The position numbers were made by a program, and so were the translations under genes. Shown in pieces: positions 1 to 10,982 of a stretch of DNA of 64,000 bases. The stretch is from Sambucus nigra. Its lineage: Eukaryota > Streptophyta > Magnoliopsida > Dipsacales > Adoxaceae. The notes below the pieces were generated by a model. It saw only the letters and a list, made by a program, of their open reading frames with translations. It was not told the origin of the DNA and made no database searches. The DNA is taken from the NCBI GenBank assembly GCA_949130495.1, contig OX422214.1, positions 4,510,046-4,574,045 on the forward strand, written 5' to 3'. Within the stretch, counting starts at the first letter, position 1. Each line of letters begins with the position of its first letter.

Positions 1-3000
1 ATTTGGGGCGGAAGTAAAATGGTCATAATAGAAGAAAAATAATTATAAATAGTCTGGATCATTTTGTCTTGCAACAATAGCATCATTTTTTATCAATGTA
101 TCTTGCACAAAGAACTTTGATTCTGGCAAATATGAGGGCGAGTAGGTGTTTAAGCCTATTAGCTATGACTTTAGAAGTAATTTTATAAGGAAAACTTGAC
201 AGGCTTATAGGTCAGTGATAATAATGTGAGAATCTTTAGTAGTTAAGAAAATTTAGTGGTCACAGCAAATCACAATATAATTATAAAGTTTGAATAACAT
301 ATGCACAGTAGATCAGTTATACATGTCAGTTACACAGTTACGCAGATACACAGTAGATTAGTTATTACACATTTCATTAAAAGCAATAACAACGGGTCAT
401 TTACACAGTTTATCAGTTACATAGATGTGATGTTCACTTCATAGCTAATATATAATTCATATGCGTTGTCTTATGGTTAACACCTAATTTGGATATGTTA
501 TGTTCTGAAGATACAATTCACTGACTGAAGACTAATAACGCCAAGACTCTCAAGACTCTTTGAAAGAGAACATCTTTTAATGCTTTAAAAAGTTGTCAAG
601 ACTCTCATTTGTCCTCTATTTAATCATAAATTTGGTATTCCTTGTGATCATTTTATAATCTTGAAAAATTAAAATAAAAAATAACCAACATGCCTAGTTC
701 ACTACATATATAACATGTGATGGTGTACTGATAAACTTAAAAACTATCAGTTCGCTTTTTAAATGTCAAATAATCAATCAACTAAATACATAAAAGTAAC
801 CCTCGGTATTTTTATCTTCTAAAGTTCCAATAAGAATATGATATAATTAATAGTAAGTCAAAAGGATAGCCCAATGCATTTAGCATTCTAATCAACCCAC
901 TAGCGAGTAAATTAAATACCCGGTGAAAGAAAATTGATGAAATACCACACTAACCAAAAAACATACCATCTGTTCTATAGAGTAATGTCGGAAAATATGA
1001 ACTGCAAAACACAAAAGAACAATTAGAAGAGTAAATTGTACAATGAATCAAAAATTTATGTGTAGCCATTGAAACTAAACTTGTACACCCTAACTTTTAT
1101 CACGGTAACTCTCTCAAGTTGCATCTACTCTAAATACTTGTTATATAACAGAAAACATAACGATTCAATAGTGCAAATGATAGTGGGACATAACCATGGG
1201 GCATTAGAAGTGGTTCTAATGAGGATTTGTGGGACATAACCATAGTGCAAATGATCCTCGATAGTGTTTTGATTGTAAGTGGTTCCGATAAGTTTATTCG
1301 GACTAAATCTACTCATAATCATGTTATGCCTACTAACAAATGAATTGTTATACATGCTACAATGAACTTCTATACCTGCTAAAATGAATTGAACCAACTG
1401 CAATAACTGCTATACCTTCTTGAATACAATATGCCTAAAAATGATTTGAACACAATATGCCTAAAAATGCTTTGAACAACAAAAAATACCCAAAGAGGAA
1501 TAGAGAGATACCTCTAGAAATGATAATTTGACTGAATAGCATATCATTATTGATAATATGGATGAATAGCATCCATTATTCATAACAGATTCAAGTACTT
1601 AAAAACATAAATTTTGTCAGACATTTCAAGTACTCAATCTACTCAAAATTTTGTCGGTACTGGGTAAAAATCCGGGCATCACTTTAAACACATGCTTCAC
1701 ATTTGCAGGTGATATAATATCAATAAAATCCATAAACGATACCTCCACGATAATAACAACATATAATAATATCCCAATCCAAGGGGTCTTATATAAGCCA
1801 AGCATGTAAAAATAAAAGCACAAAAAAGTGGCATGGGACATGTCTTTTGTGGCTTATTAACCTCACCCTCCGCCATAATTCTCGCGTCATCCCAAAAATT
1901 CAGATTCCAAAACTATGTGTTAAAAAATAAACACATAGTTTAAGGGCATTCATGAACATTATAATGAAAGTTTCCCAACCAATTGATTAGAAGGCCACGC
2001 AAACTTATTCTCAAAGAAATTATTTGCTTCCCATTGCCATTTCACAAAATTATTCTCAAAATTGGAGATGAAAGAGAATACTACCTATGTCTCAAAGATA
2101 ATACACTTTGTTTAAGGTCATTCATGCCTACAACTGTGCAAAATCAACACACGAAAACCAACACACAAGTAGCTAAATATAGAGGTATACATGCATATTA
2201 TCATCACAATCAAATTACCAATGCACTTGTAGCTAAATATAGAGGTATATATATTCCAATTATGCTAAAATTCACAGACGAAATATATAGTGTTAATAGT
2301 TTTAGATCGATTGAGTAATAATGCAAAGAACATCAATTATGCTAAAATTCAAGACTCGTATGACAATGCTAATACATGTCTCCGTTAAAATGTTTTAGTT
2401 ATGAGTTCATCCAAAATTAAATTGCGTGTGAGGTGGGGTTTACATCACTAAACTGGAGAGCAAACCAATATTACTAATTCATCACTCCCAAAGACCATAA
2501 AATACATATTACTAAATATATATAAACGTAGTCCATAATTATGAGTGGAAAGTTGCAAATTATGAGTCACCTAGCTAAGTCAAACATTACACCATTTCGA
2601 AAGACTAACAATATGACATTTATAAGTTTTTTGTTATAATAAGACCATTTAAAGCATGACATATCAAAATAAATTTAACAAATTAAACCACTAAAGGTCA
2701 ACCATAATATCATTTATAAAAAAAAATAGAGTTGAATGTTGGGCATTACTACATTTGGAAATTCAAATCATTATTGTTGAGTTTCCTACTAAATTCCTAC
2801 AAATGATAAGATCGTAAATGAATTTCCATACTGACCAAGTTACACTAAGATGTCCATGAAAAAATTTACATTGAAAAAACTACCATAAACACATTGAGTG
2901 ACAACATAAATATTATCCTATATTTACCTTACGTTTCTTTCCTCATCCACAACCTCCAAGTTTCTATACAAACACACGTACTATGTTATAGAGTGTATAA

Positions 3001-3154
3001 AGATGACATTCCCTTCTAATCACATTTTCACAAAATTCCTTTCAATTAAAAGAGAATTCATAACATAAAGGAAGAAAAAAAGAAAGTAAAACATCAAGAT
3101 GGGTGTTTTCTAAAACATCTAAGAGGCATGCCAAAACTGATAATACAATATAGA
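1..3154. other. AT-rich region without recognised genes
   Basis: This stretch is AT-rich and stops are frequent in all frames. Short open frames (for example 1125-1403 minus, 1626-1841 minus and 1983-2318 plus) show no recognisable domain, codon bias or splice context. A 20-bp direct repeat (TAGCTAAATATAGAGGTATA) occurs at about 2171 and 2231. It could be the downstream part of the possible minus-strand gene near 13 kb, separated from it by element A, but nothing seen here proves that. Confidence 0.5.
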
Positions 3155-3770
3155 CATATTGTAACAACCCGGACTTTTGAGCGACTATTTTATATTATTT
3201 TGCCTAATGGGCTAATTTTATAAAATAGAGGAAGTCAGAGTAAATATTATTTCCCACGATATTAAGGGATAATATTTACCATGTTTTGCCTATTTACTGT
3301 TATGAGAAGCTAAATAGCATTACATTGTGATTTATTACGTCGTTGTATTTTAAACGACGGTTGTGACTTATATGTAAGTTGGAGTATAATTAATAAATTA
3401 AAATGAATTTGGAACATAAAAATATTTCACTTTACTCCGGATGCCAAAATAGGGGGCGCGGTTGGTTTTAGACTAGTCGAGATAGTCAAAATAAGTCCCA
3501 AGTTGTATTTTTGAGTTTCGGGCACTTTTGACCGAATATGACTCAATTATGTAGTTACGAGTCATTTTAATGGTGTATCAGCATTTAAAAGAGGGGAATT
3601 TATGTTTAAGACCCTTATAAGTCTCCCAACCCTTTTATTTTCCCAATCTTATGTTAGAAGCCAACAGAGAGAGAGAAGAGAGAGAGAGCTTGGGAGAAAT
3701 GAGAGAAAAATGGAAGATTGGAGGCGAAAATTGTTGCAACCGGAAGAGAATCCGAGACTACAAACTCGAG

Positions 3771-3787
3771 GCAAGTTTCATACTTGC
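3771..3787 (+). promoter_or_regulatory. Leader hairpin with GC-type splice-donor-like site (A left LTR)
   Basis: GCAAGT and ACTTGC form a perfect 6-bp inverted repeat around a 5-nt loop. The preceding bases are GAG, so the site reads AG|GCAAGT, the consensus for plant GC-type 5' splice sites. It follows the GA-rich leader. Homologous sites occur in the A right, B, B' and E LTRs. Function is inferred from position and conservation only. Confidence 0.5.
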
Positions 3788-4047
3788 TAGATATTGATTT
3801 AATGTGATAAATTGCATGTATAGTTAATTTTGGAGATTTAAACCATAAATGGGTTTTTGATGAATTTGATGTTTAAAACCTTAATCTTGTAGTTTAATTT
3901 GATTTGAGGAAAATAAATTAGTTAGAAATTGTGTAGAAATCAATTGGTAGAATTAGTTGTTATTGATGTTGGAGAAAATGGAGGATTTGGGGTTTTGGTA
4001 TTTTAGGGTTCATACAACCCGTAGCCCAAATTGGGCAAATCTGCAGG

Positions 4048-4255
4048 GCCGAATGGATTCGGCCTTAGGGGCGAATCGATTCGGATAAGGGGAAGGTTAC
4101 AGGTCTGGGTAAACCGAATCGATTTTGGTTGGGGCTGAATCGATTCGGCTAAGGCAGAATGTCAGTTTTACTCACCGAATCGATTCACTTTTGGGCGAAT
4201 CGATTCGCAATCAGTGGTGAATAGATTCGTACCTAGGGCGAATCAATTCGGATGC
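4048..4255. repeat. Palindrome cassette, CGAATCGATTCG type (A left LTR)
   Basis: About eight copies, perfect or degraded, of the palindrome CGAATCGATTCG lie at irregular 20-40 bp spacing. Two copies flank the linker GCCTTAGGGG, and another pair flanks a decayed version, ACCTAGGG. Several copies have single-base changes that break the symmetry. The right LTR carries the same array with independent changes. Confidence 0.85.
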
Positions 4256-6014
4256 CCTATTTTTGTGAGATTTTTCTAGTTTTGTTTTTGCCCTTTTCTT
4301 TTAGTTTCAAGGTTTAGGAACCTTCCTTTAAGGAGTAATGAAGAGCTTTGGAGGTTTGTGTTGGGTAGACAAATACCCTAGGCTAGCATGGGGTTAACTG
4401 GGCTTATTCTAAGAGTTAGTTTATGTAAGTTAATGTCCGAATGATATAGGAAGTTAACCTAGAATTAATAGAATATAGAAAATGTTGGGACTTTTGGGAG
4501 ACTATTATCGAAGGAGACTCACTTTGATGATTTATGGGATTGTGTTGGACTCTTGGAGACTAGTTTAAGGATATTGGCACTTCGGGTCATAGGTCATTAA
4601 TAAAATATGACTTAAAGAATAAGAAATGCACATTCTAAAATTGGTATTTCATCTTTGAGAATAAATGGTTTTGAGAATGTAAAATGTGAATGTTATCAAC
4701 TGGAAAAAGAAATGATTTTCGTAAATGATAATTTACGTAAACACACCTCTCTAAATCGCTATCATAAGGGAATTTGCGCGCATGAGGTGAAGCCCCCTAG
4801 CTAATGAATGCAGGGTGGATATAGTCCTCGACCATATGACCGATTATTGTATATTTATTTTGCGCTAGTGAGGTAATTTCGGGTGTGGTTATGACTCACT
4901 CGCAAGTTATATGGCCACTTCTTGACGTTGCGTTAGGATCCCAGGTTGTCTTGGTGTTAGGTCCTGGAAGATGATAACCATTTAGGGGCGCGCACAGTGG
5001 GGAAACCCGGACGGGCGGTCTTAGAAACGTTATATGATATGAAATATAACTATTTTTAATAATGTGGGACATTATTGATGTTAAAGAATTTTATGATAAT
5101 GAAATGGCTTTAAATGTATTTCCTGGATGGAAGAAAGGAACTGAGAAGTTATGATATGTAAACGCATTTTTATGATAATAAAACTTGCTTTAAATATATA
5201 TTTCCTGGATGGAAGAAGGGAAATGGAATTGATAAAGAAAGCAATGAGATAAAATTGATTTGGTAAACATTTGATAAAATGAATTGTCATATATATATTT
5301 CCTAAAGAGAAATAGGAACTATGCATGTAGAGTGTGAATATTTGATTTGATGTCTCCTTGAGTAGATGTGTGAGAAATATTATGATGTAAATTGCGAGGG
5401 AAAGTTACGTTAACAACTATCATGCATTTTAGTCACATGTTCATCATAATCAAATCGGGCCCTGACCCATCTCTATTTCTTTATTTTGCATGCAACTCTT
5501 TGTCCATTCAGGTGCTCCTCCGCATGGACGCCTGTATTGACCTTTCCATTCCCATTGTCATGGAGCTATAGCAGTTTGTGGATGTTGTAGGATATTTGTT
5601 ATAGACGCCTCCTTCCATTGTACTCTAGTTATGTTCAGTATATTTATTCGGGCGTGTTGCCCATGTTTTGTACTCATTTATATTATATTGTGATATTTAA
5701 TTATAATACTCGATGTAATCTGTTTGTATTAGACTGTTAACCGACAGCTTATTCGTTTATTATTTTAGGCATATTGTATTCTTTTACTCGTTGATTTTTT
5801 TGGTTTCCACCATTTTTGCAAGTTGGATTGTCTAAGTGTTTTTCTTTTAACTTAAAATTTTAAATTTGACAGTCCGTTTTCTAAAATAATTGGTGGTTAT
5901 CTCGTACTATTATTTTAATCGATAGTGATGCTAAGAATGGTCCATCTATGATTCTTGTGATTATTGGAGTATTGGGCTGGCCACCTCTTATTTTAATAGG
6001 CGGGTTGTCACATA

Positions 6015-6032
6015 TTGTATCAGAGCATTAGG
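6015..6032 (+). promoter_or_regulatory. Primer-binding site of element A
   Basis: TTGTATCAGAGC starts 3 bp after the left LTR. It differs at one base from TGGTATCAGAGC, the usual plant site complementary to the 3' end of initiator Met-tRNA and found perfectly in B and C. Reverse transcription of the element would have started here. Confidence 0.85.
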
Positions 6033-7666
6033 TTCTAGAGTCCTTAGGAATCTGTGCGGACGTATTACACTTTCAGCGTTACTTTTGATTTGATATAGAG
6101 CCTTAAGATTAGAATTGTTGTTTTTCTCTGGTGAGATTTCGTTCTCCTGCCATAATATAAGAACCCATAAAATCTGTTGCGCGTTCGTATGAGACTCGTG
6201 GGTCGATTGAAGAAGGTCATCAGGGAAAGCCGTTGTGAAGGCATCACGAGAAGGGATTACTAAGAACTGTAAGCTGTAGTCGGGGATGAGGGCCACTTTG
6301 GAGGTCTCTCCCTTCATAGCATTATCTTATATTGCTACCGCGACTACTAAGTATAGTAGATATAGTTTCCCCAGTACCGCTACAAGTATAGAGTGGTACT
6401 AAGTTTGTAATTTCTAGCGACGCTATGTTTGAAGTTGAAGGGTCCTTGATAAGGGCCATATGTTGAAGTTAAGTCAGATGGAGGAAATGTAACCTCATTC
6501 GGTGGAAATATAAGGCCTAGGAGATTTGGTCTAGAGAGGGGTATAGAAGTGATCAGGTGCGAAGATTGGAGGAAAAATCTTTCACCCATAGGAGTAAGGT
6601 TAAAATGGCAGAAATGGTAGTCGCCATATTTTGCTGGAGTGAGAAGTTTTGCCCATAGAGAAACCCGTTAGATATTTTTTTTACAGCGAGTTTCTCTGGG
6701 ATATTAGGAATGATGAGAAGGAAGATTCTCAAATATTCACATGGGGTTCGGTTAAAGGATGATTGTGAATAAAAAGTGGTATGGTTAAGGAAACCGTGCA
6801 CCAAAATAAGGTAGATATAAGAATAAACGAGCCCTTCAGTGGAATGATAGGCTCACGAATAAGTGTTGTTAACACTTCCGGAGAAGTAGTGTTCATGAAA
6901 CCCCATTGGTGGACATCCACCCGGGGAAGACTCATTGAACTAAGGCAGGGGAGGCCGGTAGTGTGTTCTCTTTTGTTGAGGAGGTTGAGGGAACTATGCG
7001 ATTAATCGCCAGGGTAGCTAGAGATGGAGAAACGGTTTTGACGCGGAATGTAGAACCATGCATTTTGGTCTTGTTAGTTAGAGATGAAGGGCAAGAATAG
7101 GGTGCCTAGTTGGAGCATTAATGTAAGTAGTTTGGTTCGGTTAAGACTAGAGTACAGTGTCTGAGAACCATTGGTAGTGGCCAGGGTGATTGGCAAGGAT
7201 GTTGGTGGGAATTCCACCTTAGTTGAGGGTGGTGTATTCCTTGTGATGAGTTGAAGTAGTATTATATTTACCCTAGATTCGGGTGTGTATATTGAGCTTA
7301 TGGTAGTATCGATGTTATTATAGAAAGTGTATCTATATGACTTCCATGGTAGGGAAATTTTATATTTTTCCTTCACTCGTTATAAGGCGAGTGATGATAT
7401 TTTAAATATATATGTGTGGTATGTGCTACTCGTATTACATGTATTATATGAGTGGAGATATTTTGGTTTGGTCGGGGCGAAATCAAGCAAATGATTGCGA
7501 GGCTATCCTACTTCTAGTTTCAGAGCGGGACTAGTTGTTCTATGATATCTCACCTGGATACAGGATTGAGACTATATAGAGGTAGTTTTAAGTATGAGAG
7601 AAATTTCCATTATTTTTTTTGTTTTGTTTGTTGTTTGTTTACTTTGCTTGTATGATGTTGTCTTAT

Positions 7667-7774
7667 CTCCACGACCAACTAAGTTAAGTAGTAATGTATC
7701 AGAGGGGTTCCTTGTTTGGATTTCACTTTTGCGAGATGCTCCACGCATGAACCTTAACGACGTTGGGAGTGGAG
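7667..7774 (+). repeat. Long-hairpin module, copy 1 (A internal)
   Basis: This is the clearest copy. CTCCAC, CCAAC and GTTAAG on the left pair perfectly with GTGGAG, GTTGG and CTTAAC on the right, separated by small internal loops. The apical part carries the family core GGTTCCTTGTTTGGATTT. No open frame is shared between copies, so it looks like a structured RNA or DNA element rather than a gene. Confidence 0.8.
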
Positions 7775-8172
7775 AGATGCTATTCTTTCTTCTTTTATCT
7801 TATTTCATTTTATTTTGTTGTTAGATGCTGGGTTGGAAGGTTTAGCCTAGAATCACGTGATTGAGTGATTAAAGGGCTATTAAAGTGCGAGCTAGAAGCA
7901 ATGTAAGTAGTTCTCTTCTCTGATCGATGTGAGGGAGACCTATATATGAAAGTCGAATTGAGACTTATGGTTATGTCTTGATGAGAAGGCCACTTAAAAA
8001 GAAATGTGTATATATATTGGGATAAAGTATTTGTGAGACTTTACTAAAAGTAAACGTCCGATTAGTTAAATTTTCAACTATTTGAAATGGTAAGACTTAG
8101 AAGTAGAAGTGCATTAGTAGGGTTACGAGTTAGAATTTTAGTGGTCCCGATCATGTGTCTTAGACCGTTGCA

Positions 8173-8283
8173 TCTTGATGACCGACGATGCGAGGTATTA
8201 GTGTAACGGGAGGGTTCTTTGTTTGGATTTCGCTTTTGCGAGACGTCCCACGCATGAAACCGAGCGAACGTCGAAAGTTGGGA
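8173..8283 (+). repeat. Long-hairpin module, copy 2 (A internal)
   Basis: The core GTTCTTTGTTTGGATTTCGC is present. The outer stem CGACG pairs with CGTCG, and the inner stem GGGA pairs with TCCC. It lies about 500 bp after copy 1 and differs from it in the outer stem sequence. Confidence 0.75.
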
Positions 8284-8664
8284 AAGGTCTTGGACACTAG
8301 GGATATTCTTAGTATAATACGTATATGACTCGGTTAGGATATATAGATCGACCTTAGGATCATTAGGACGTAAGGCCTTTAAGGCATGTGACGTTGTTTT
8401 AGGAAGGCGGTAGGGAGTTGACCCCGAATAGGTTTGTGGGTTAACTTTAAGTAGGATTAGGTCCCCAAAAATAAGGAGTATGGAAACTCGAGTGATTCAG
8501 AATGTTAGGCCAAAGGAGGTGAGGCCTCTCTTAGATAGAGCGTTACGTTGGTAACCTAACTTTCGGGGAGTTATAAGGACGAGCTGAGTTTTACTCCTGC
8601 ACTCGTGTTGTTAAGATCAAAAGTGGATTTAATGAATGAGTCTAATCCAGGAACGGGAAGTATT

Positions 8665-8835
8665 AATACTCGAGTATGGACCCATTATTTATGCGTCTCA
8701 TAAACTTAAAACCTCGTGAGAAGTGTTATCCCACGCTTGAGGTAGAGTTCGTAGCTGTAGTATTCGCCTTTAAGAAATAGAGGCACTACTTCCTGGACAG
8801 GAAATTTGGTCTTTTCGCGAGCAACAAGTTGTTGC
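8665..8835 (+). pseudogene. RNase H remnant of a Ty3/gypsy pol
   Basis: Translation gives EYGPIIYASHKL and, one frame over, KPREKCYPTLEVEFVAVVFA. This matches the gypsy RNase H signature (YASRQLK..EKNYPTHDLELAAVVFALK.WRHYL). A one-base shift separates the two parts, and a TAG replaces the expected Trp before RHYFLDRKF. It belongs to the pol of element A, in the sense orientation, and is not functional. Confidence 0.8.
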
Positions 8836-9119
8836 AACGATTAGTTAAAGCATGGAAAGCTAAGTGGAATGAGCTTAACCTAGAGGACGCTATGTCAAGA
8901 GCATCTATGTTCGTGATTTACCAATTCACCTACTAGTGTGAAGATAGTAGTGTGCAAAGAGGAAGGGTATATTCATGGGCATTCTTAGTGAATTTCCGGC
9001 ATTGCAATGGTCATGATCCTATTTGAGAAAAATTATTGATCATTTGGCCGAACCGCCGCTTTTCAGGAATACTCCCCGTTCTTTATGGAGGAGTTGTGTA
9101 ATTATATGAGATGCCTATT

Positions 9120-9390
9120 AAAATAATGATGGATCGAGACTACATTCTCGTGTCAAGGTTTTGGTAAAGTTTCCCGAAAATAATCGAAACCGTATGAAAA
9201 TGGTGTATATCCTACCACCCTAAAGTGGATGAGTGAATGGAGAAAGTTAACCTAATGCCGAAGGGCATACCTCGAATGTGTGCCTTAGGCTAAATGGATG
9301 GATGGGAGCAGTAGCTTTTATGGATCGAAATTCCGTACAATGATTCAGATCGTTTTCTATGGATGGCACCGTATGTGGCCTGGTGTAGCC
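9120..9390 (+). pseudogene. Integrase core remnant of element A
   Basis: Frames in this stretch give DRDYILVSRFW, then a decayed YHPKVDE, then IEIPYNDSDRFLWMAPY. These correspond to the Ty3/gypsy integrase blocks SDRDPRFTSRFW, AFHPQTDGQ and IEFAYNNS.H.S.GMAPYEA. Stops and shifts interrupt every block. It lies downstream of the RNase H remnant, which is the gypsy gene order. Confidence 0.75.
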
Positions 9391-9699
9391 GGTGGAGTAA
9401 TTCGCATGCTCGTTGGATGGAACCAATGGACAATATATTCCTTGGAGTGGTCCAGGAATATTTCTCAAATGATTGGGCTCATTGGGCCGCATACTTTGAA
9501 AGGCTATGCCCATGCGAATAGAAGTTAAGTAGTGTTGGGGTTAAGCGATTAAGTGTTAGTATAGATATCCCCGAGGATGGATATAATGTGTTTCAGGAGG
9601 AAAGGTAACTTGTGCCGAGTTATGTAGGCATTTTTCTTTTCGTCGTAGAAAGGTAGGATCGATGGTTCATAAAGAACGACTAGGTGCTATGTTAGAGCA

Positions 9700-9790
9700 C
9701 GAAGAATGTAGACTGAGATCGAAAGTGACGACCTTGGTCCAAGTCCAATGGGATGCCACAATAACGAGAAGTTAGCTAAGGATGTAAGAA
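9700..9790 (+). pseudogene. C-terminal integrase tail remnant of element A
   Basis: One frame gives LRSKVTTLVQVQWDAT, which resembles the gypsy C-terminal segment LR.K.IPLVKVLW..H..EEATWE found before the polypurine tract. The match is short and a stop follows. It is the last recognisable coding sequence before the right LTR. Confidence 0.55.
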
Positions 9791-9861
9791 CGATAATTTA
9801 GAATAGTATACCCTTAATATGATTATAGGGTACGCCCGAATTTTGAGGGAAAATTCCCTTA

Positions 9862-9874
9862 TAAGGGGGGAGAG
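9862..9874 (+). promoter_or_regulatory. Polypurine tract of element A
   Basis: TAAGGGGGGAGAG directly abuts the TG of the right LTR. Elements B and C have nearly identical tracts in the same place. This is the expected priming site for plus-strand DNA synthesis. Confidence 0.85.
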
Positions 9875-10498
9875 TGTAACAACCCAGACTTTTGAGAGAC
9901 TATTTTATATTATTTTGCCTAATGGGCTAATTTTATAAAATAGAGGAAGTTGGAGTAAATATTATTTCCCGTGATATTAAGGGATAATATTTACCATGTT
10001 TTGCCTATTTACTGTTATGAGAAGGTAAATAGAATTACATTGTGATTTATTACGTCGTTGTATTTTAAACGATGGTTGTGACTTATATGTAAGTCGGAGA
10101 ATAATAAATAAATTAAAACAAATTTGGAACATAAAAATATTTCACTTTACTCTGGATGCCAAAATAGGGGGTGCGGTTGGTTTTAGACTAGTCGAGATAG
10201 TCAAAATAAGTGCCAAGTTGTATTTTTGAGTTTCAGGCACTTTTGACCTGATATGACTCAAGTATGTAGTTACGAGTCATTTTAAGGGTGTATCGGCATT
10301 TAAAAGAGGGGAATTTATGTTTAAGACCCGTATAAGTCTCCCAACCCTTTTATTTTCAAATTCTTATGTTAGAAGCCAAGAGAGAGAGAGAGAGAGAGAG
10401 AAGAGAGCTTGGGAGAAATGAGAGAAAAGAGAGAAAAATGGAAGATGGGAGCCGAAAATCGTTGCTACCGGAAGAGAATCCGAGACTACAAACTCGAG

Positions 10499-10515
10499 GC
10501 AAGTTTCTTACTTGC
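10499..10515 (+). promoter_or_regulatory. Leader hairpin with GC-type donor-like site (A right LTR)
   Basis: GCAAGT-TTCTT-ACTTGC is the right-LTR counterpart of 3771-3787. Both stem halves are unchanged although the loop differs. Confidence 0.5.
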
Positions 10516-10773
10516 TAGATATTGATTTAATGTGATAAATTGCATGTATAGTTATTTTTGGAGATTTAAACCATAAATGGGTTTTTGATGAATTTGATGT
10601 TTAAACCCTTAATCTTGTAGTTTAATTTGATTTAAGGAAAATAAATTAATTAGAAATTGTGTAGAAATCAATTCGTAGAATTAGTTGTTGTTGATGTTGG
10701 AGAAAATGGAGGATTTGGGGTTTTGGGATTTTAGGGCTCATACAACCCGTAGCCCAAATTGGGCAAATCTGCA

Positions 10774-10982
10774 GGGCCGAATCGATTCGGCCTTAGGGGC
10801 GAATCGATTCGGATAAGGGGAAGGTTACAGGCCTGGGTAAACCGAATCGATTCGGGTTGGGGAAAAATCGATTAGGCTAAGGAAGAATGTCAGTTTTACT
10901 CACCGAATCGATTTGATTTTAGGCGAATCTATTCGCAATCAGGGGTTAATCGATTCGGCCCTAGGGCGAATCGATTCGGATG
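10774..10982. repeat. Palindrome cassette, CGAATCGATTCG type (A right LTR)
   Basis: About eight units are present. The first pair flanks GCCTTAGGGG and the last pair flanks GCCCTAGGG. Perfect CGAATCGATTCG units occur at the beginning and end, and degraded units lie between them. Confidence 0.85.

Larger units (their letters stand above)
3160..6012 (+). repeat. Element A left LTR
   Basis: This 2853-bp direct repeat matches 9875-12731 along its length. Landmarks in order are the TGTAACAACC start, a GA-rich leader (about 3665-3715), a GCAAGT/ACTTGC hairpin (3771-3787), a palindrome cassette (about 4048-4255), a block near 4750-5000 with GAAGCCCCCT, an acceptor-like TTCAG|GTG at 5511/5512, CAGTGATGCTAAGAATG near the end, and the terminal TGTCACA. 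The same landmarks recur in the LTRs of B, C and E. Confidence 0.93.

Noticed and set aside
1983..2318. 111-codon plus-strand frame
   Set aside because: No recognisable domain; it contains a local 20-bp direct repeat and has AT-rich composition like its surroundings.
4048..4255. CRISPR-like or satellite array
   Set aside because: Units are 12-bp palindromes at irregular spacing with degraded copies; there are no constant repeats with unique spacers, and the setting is eukaryotic.
7667..7774. Hairpin module as a 5S rRNA- or tRNA-derived SINE
   Set aside because: No convincing A and B boxes, no 5S identity, no A-rich tail or target duplications; all copies sit in the same orientation inside LTR elements.
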